Shown here: positions 63,041 to 64,000 of the stretch, one piece after another
Layout of the letters: each line of letters opens with the position of its first letter
Numbering within the stretch: the first letter of the stretch is position 1
DNA from: Gammaproteobacteria bacterium
GTDB taxonomy: Bacteria > Pseudomonadota > Gammaproteobacteria > Ga0077536
Reading direction: 5' to 3'
Length of the DNA stretch: 64,000 nt
NCBI GenBank assembly: GCA_024235015.1
Contig: JACKNG010000003.1
Coordinates: 62,001-126,000 of the forward strand
The notes under the pieces: generated by a model
The model's database searches: none
What the model was told of the DNA's origin: nothing
What the model saw: the letters and a program-made list of their open reading frames with translations, nothing else
Program-made: the position numbers and the translations under genes

Positions 63041-64000
63041 ATGAACCCTACCCTGCGCATCGCGGCGCTCGCCGCCGCGGCCACCCTGCCATTCACTGCC
63101 CAGGCCTACGGTCCCGACGATTTCCGCGCCTGGCTCAAGGCCAACCAGTCGGCCGAACCGCAATTCGTCGAGGGTGACGTCATCACCTACGACAAGGCCG
63201 ACCTGGTCCGGCCGTTCATTCCAACCGAGTTCCAGAGCGAGTGGATCTTCGACGGCATGGAGATGACCATCCACGATGCCGGCGACCTGACCCCGGCGCC
63301 GATCTACGTGAACGCGACGCAGAAGTTCGCCGGAACCGCCACCATCGCGGGCGACGGCGCGATCGAGAACTACACCGCCGGCCGCCCCTTCGACCCGGCC
63401 CAGTTCGAGCCCGGCAGCAAGGAAGACGGCTGGAAGGCGATCTGGAACTTCATGTACCGCTGGCAGAACGAGGGCCTGACCGTCGGCGAGGTGCACTGGG
63501 TGTGGGTGCGCCGCGGCGGCAACCACGACGGCCACGAGATCATGAGCCAGGACGGCGGTAAGTACGCCCAGTTCTACGGCGGTGGTGGCAGCTTCGAACG
63601 CGTGCTGACCGGCCCCTACAAGCGCGTCATGATGGCCCACCGCGCCGATCTCGCCGACAGCAACTACAAGCTCAACAACGGCGAGGGCTTCGCCAAGAAC
63701 ACCGAGTTCCGCGAGTACACCGGTTTCACCGCACCGTTCGACATCGCCGGCACCGCCTTCCTCATCCTGCGCTACGACGATCCGCGCAAGGCCGACGACT
63801 CGTGGGCCTACATCCCCAGCCTGCGCCGCGTGCGCCGCATCTCCGTCGAGGTGAAATCGGACTCGTTGCTCGGCACCGATCACACCCTGGAGGACTTCTA
63901 CGGCTTCAACGGCCGTCCGATGGAGCACGAGTGGGAATACGTCGGTACCGCCCGCATGCTGGTGGTGGCGCGCTCGCGCAACACCAACACCGTCTACTAC
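63041..64000 (+). CDS. DUF1329 protein (3' end cut by window)
   Basis: 320 residues visible, with a signal peptide (LAAAATLPFTAQA). The body matches the DUF1329 family, an outer-membrane-lipoprotein-sorting-like fold: YNATxKF-type strand (YVNATQKF), WKAIWNFMYRW, LTGPYKRVMMAHRADL and AYIPSLRRVRRISVE. These exported proteins often occur with DUF1302 and lipid or aromatic-degradation genes. The role is unknown. GGAGGAGG lies about 10 nt before the ATG. Confidence 0.85.
   Translation, partial: MNPTLRIAALAAAATLPFTAQAYGPDDFRAWLKANQSAEPQFVEGDVITYDKADLVRPFIPTEFQSEWIFDGMEMTIHDAGDLTPAPIYVNATQKFAGTATIAGDGAIENYTAGRPFDPAQFEPGSKEDGWKAIWNFMYRWQNEGLTVGEVHWVWVRRGGNHDGHEIMSQDGGKYAQFYGGGGSFERVLTGPYKRVMMAHRADLADSNYKLNNGEGFAKNTEFREYTGFTAPFDIAGTAFLILRYDDPRKADDSWAYIPSLRRVRRISVEVKSDSLLGTDHTLEDFYGFNGRPMEHEWEYVGTARMLVVARSRNTNTVYY

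Overview
The window is about 70% GC, densely packed, and reads as chromosome of a free-living aerobic proteobacterium, most likely a gammaproteobacterium. GlnD, DjlA, GloB, Ogt and a complete YbhGFSR-type exporter support this, together with a DcaP-type porin, DUF1329, and fatty-acid or steroid-type CoA chemistry. I see no rRNA, tRNA, phage, transposase or CRISPR locus. The species cannot be fixed from this sequence alone. The first and last genes are cut by the window edges.

Layout. Positions 1-12 kb hold a porin, a tungsten-type aldehyde ferredoxin oxidoreductase coupled to a lipocalin, a methyltransferase, an AhpD-like protein, Ogt, amidohydrolases and DjlA. Positions 12-20.5 kb form a signalling block: a 1963-residue hybrid kinase overlapping an HD-GYP regulator, then a diguanylate cyclase behind a sigma-28-like promoter. 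Positions 20.5-23.7 kb carry a DUF1800/DUF1501 pair. Positions 23.8-28.1 kb (minus strand) are a thiol and selenium redox cluster: AhpD-like protein, thioredoxin-fold protein, a UGSC-motif selenoprotein with in-frame UGA and a SECIS-like hairpin, alpha carbonic anhydrase and GST. Positions 28.2-32.7 kb hold a PPOX-family protein, OsmC and an acyl-CoA module (SDR, SCP-x thiolase, Zn-ribbon/OB protein, split MaoC pair).

Positions 32.7-38.9 kb carry a PAS-GAF-GGDEF protein, glnD, an amidohydrolase and gloB. Positions 39-44.3 kb contain a hydrolase, an atypical SDR, and a periplasmic oxidation module (Tat-exported Rieske protein, PQQ dehydrogenase, cytochrome c). Positions 45-54 kb carry an SDR, amidase, CoA transferase, a PEP-CTERM protein behind a sigma-54 promoter with two palindromic upstream sites, an AGCS symporter preceded by a small ORF with no normal start codon, an LLM flavoprotein and an iron alcohol dehydrogenase. 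Positions 54-61.3 kb contain a thiolase and the tetR-ybhGFSR-like efflux operon, followed by an MFS transporter and a truncated DUF1329 gene.

Two families of short dispersed palindromes sit close behind stop codons. Family A (core GGGGACAGTATACTTTT, paired inverted) has four copies at 27.4, 31.2, 40.7 and 44.3 kb. Family B (core GGTGTCAGACACC with a conserved leader) has five copies at 22.4 and 54.0 kb. The most noteworthy item is the selenoprotein locus at 25.4-27.4 kb, which an ordinary gene caller would split at the UGA.
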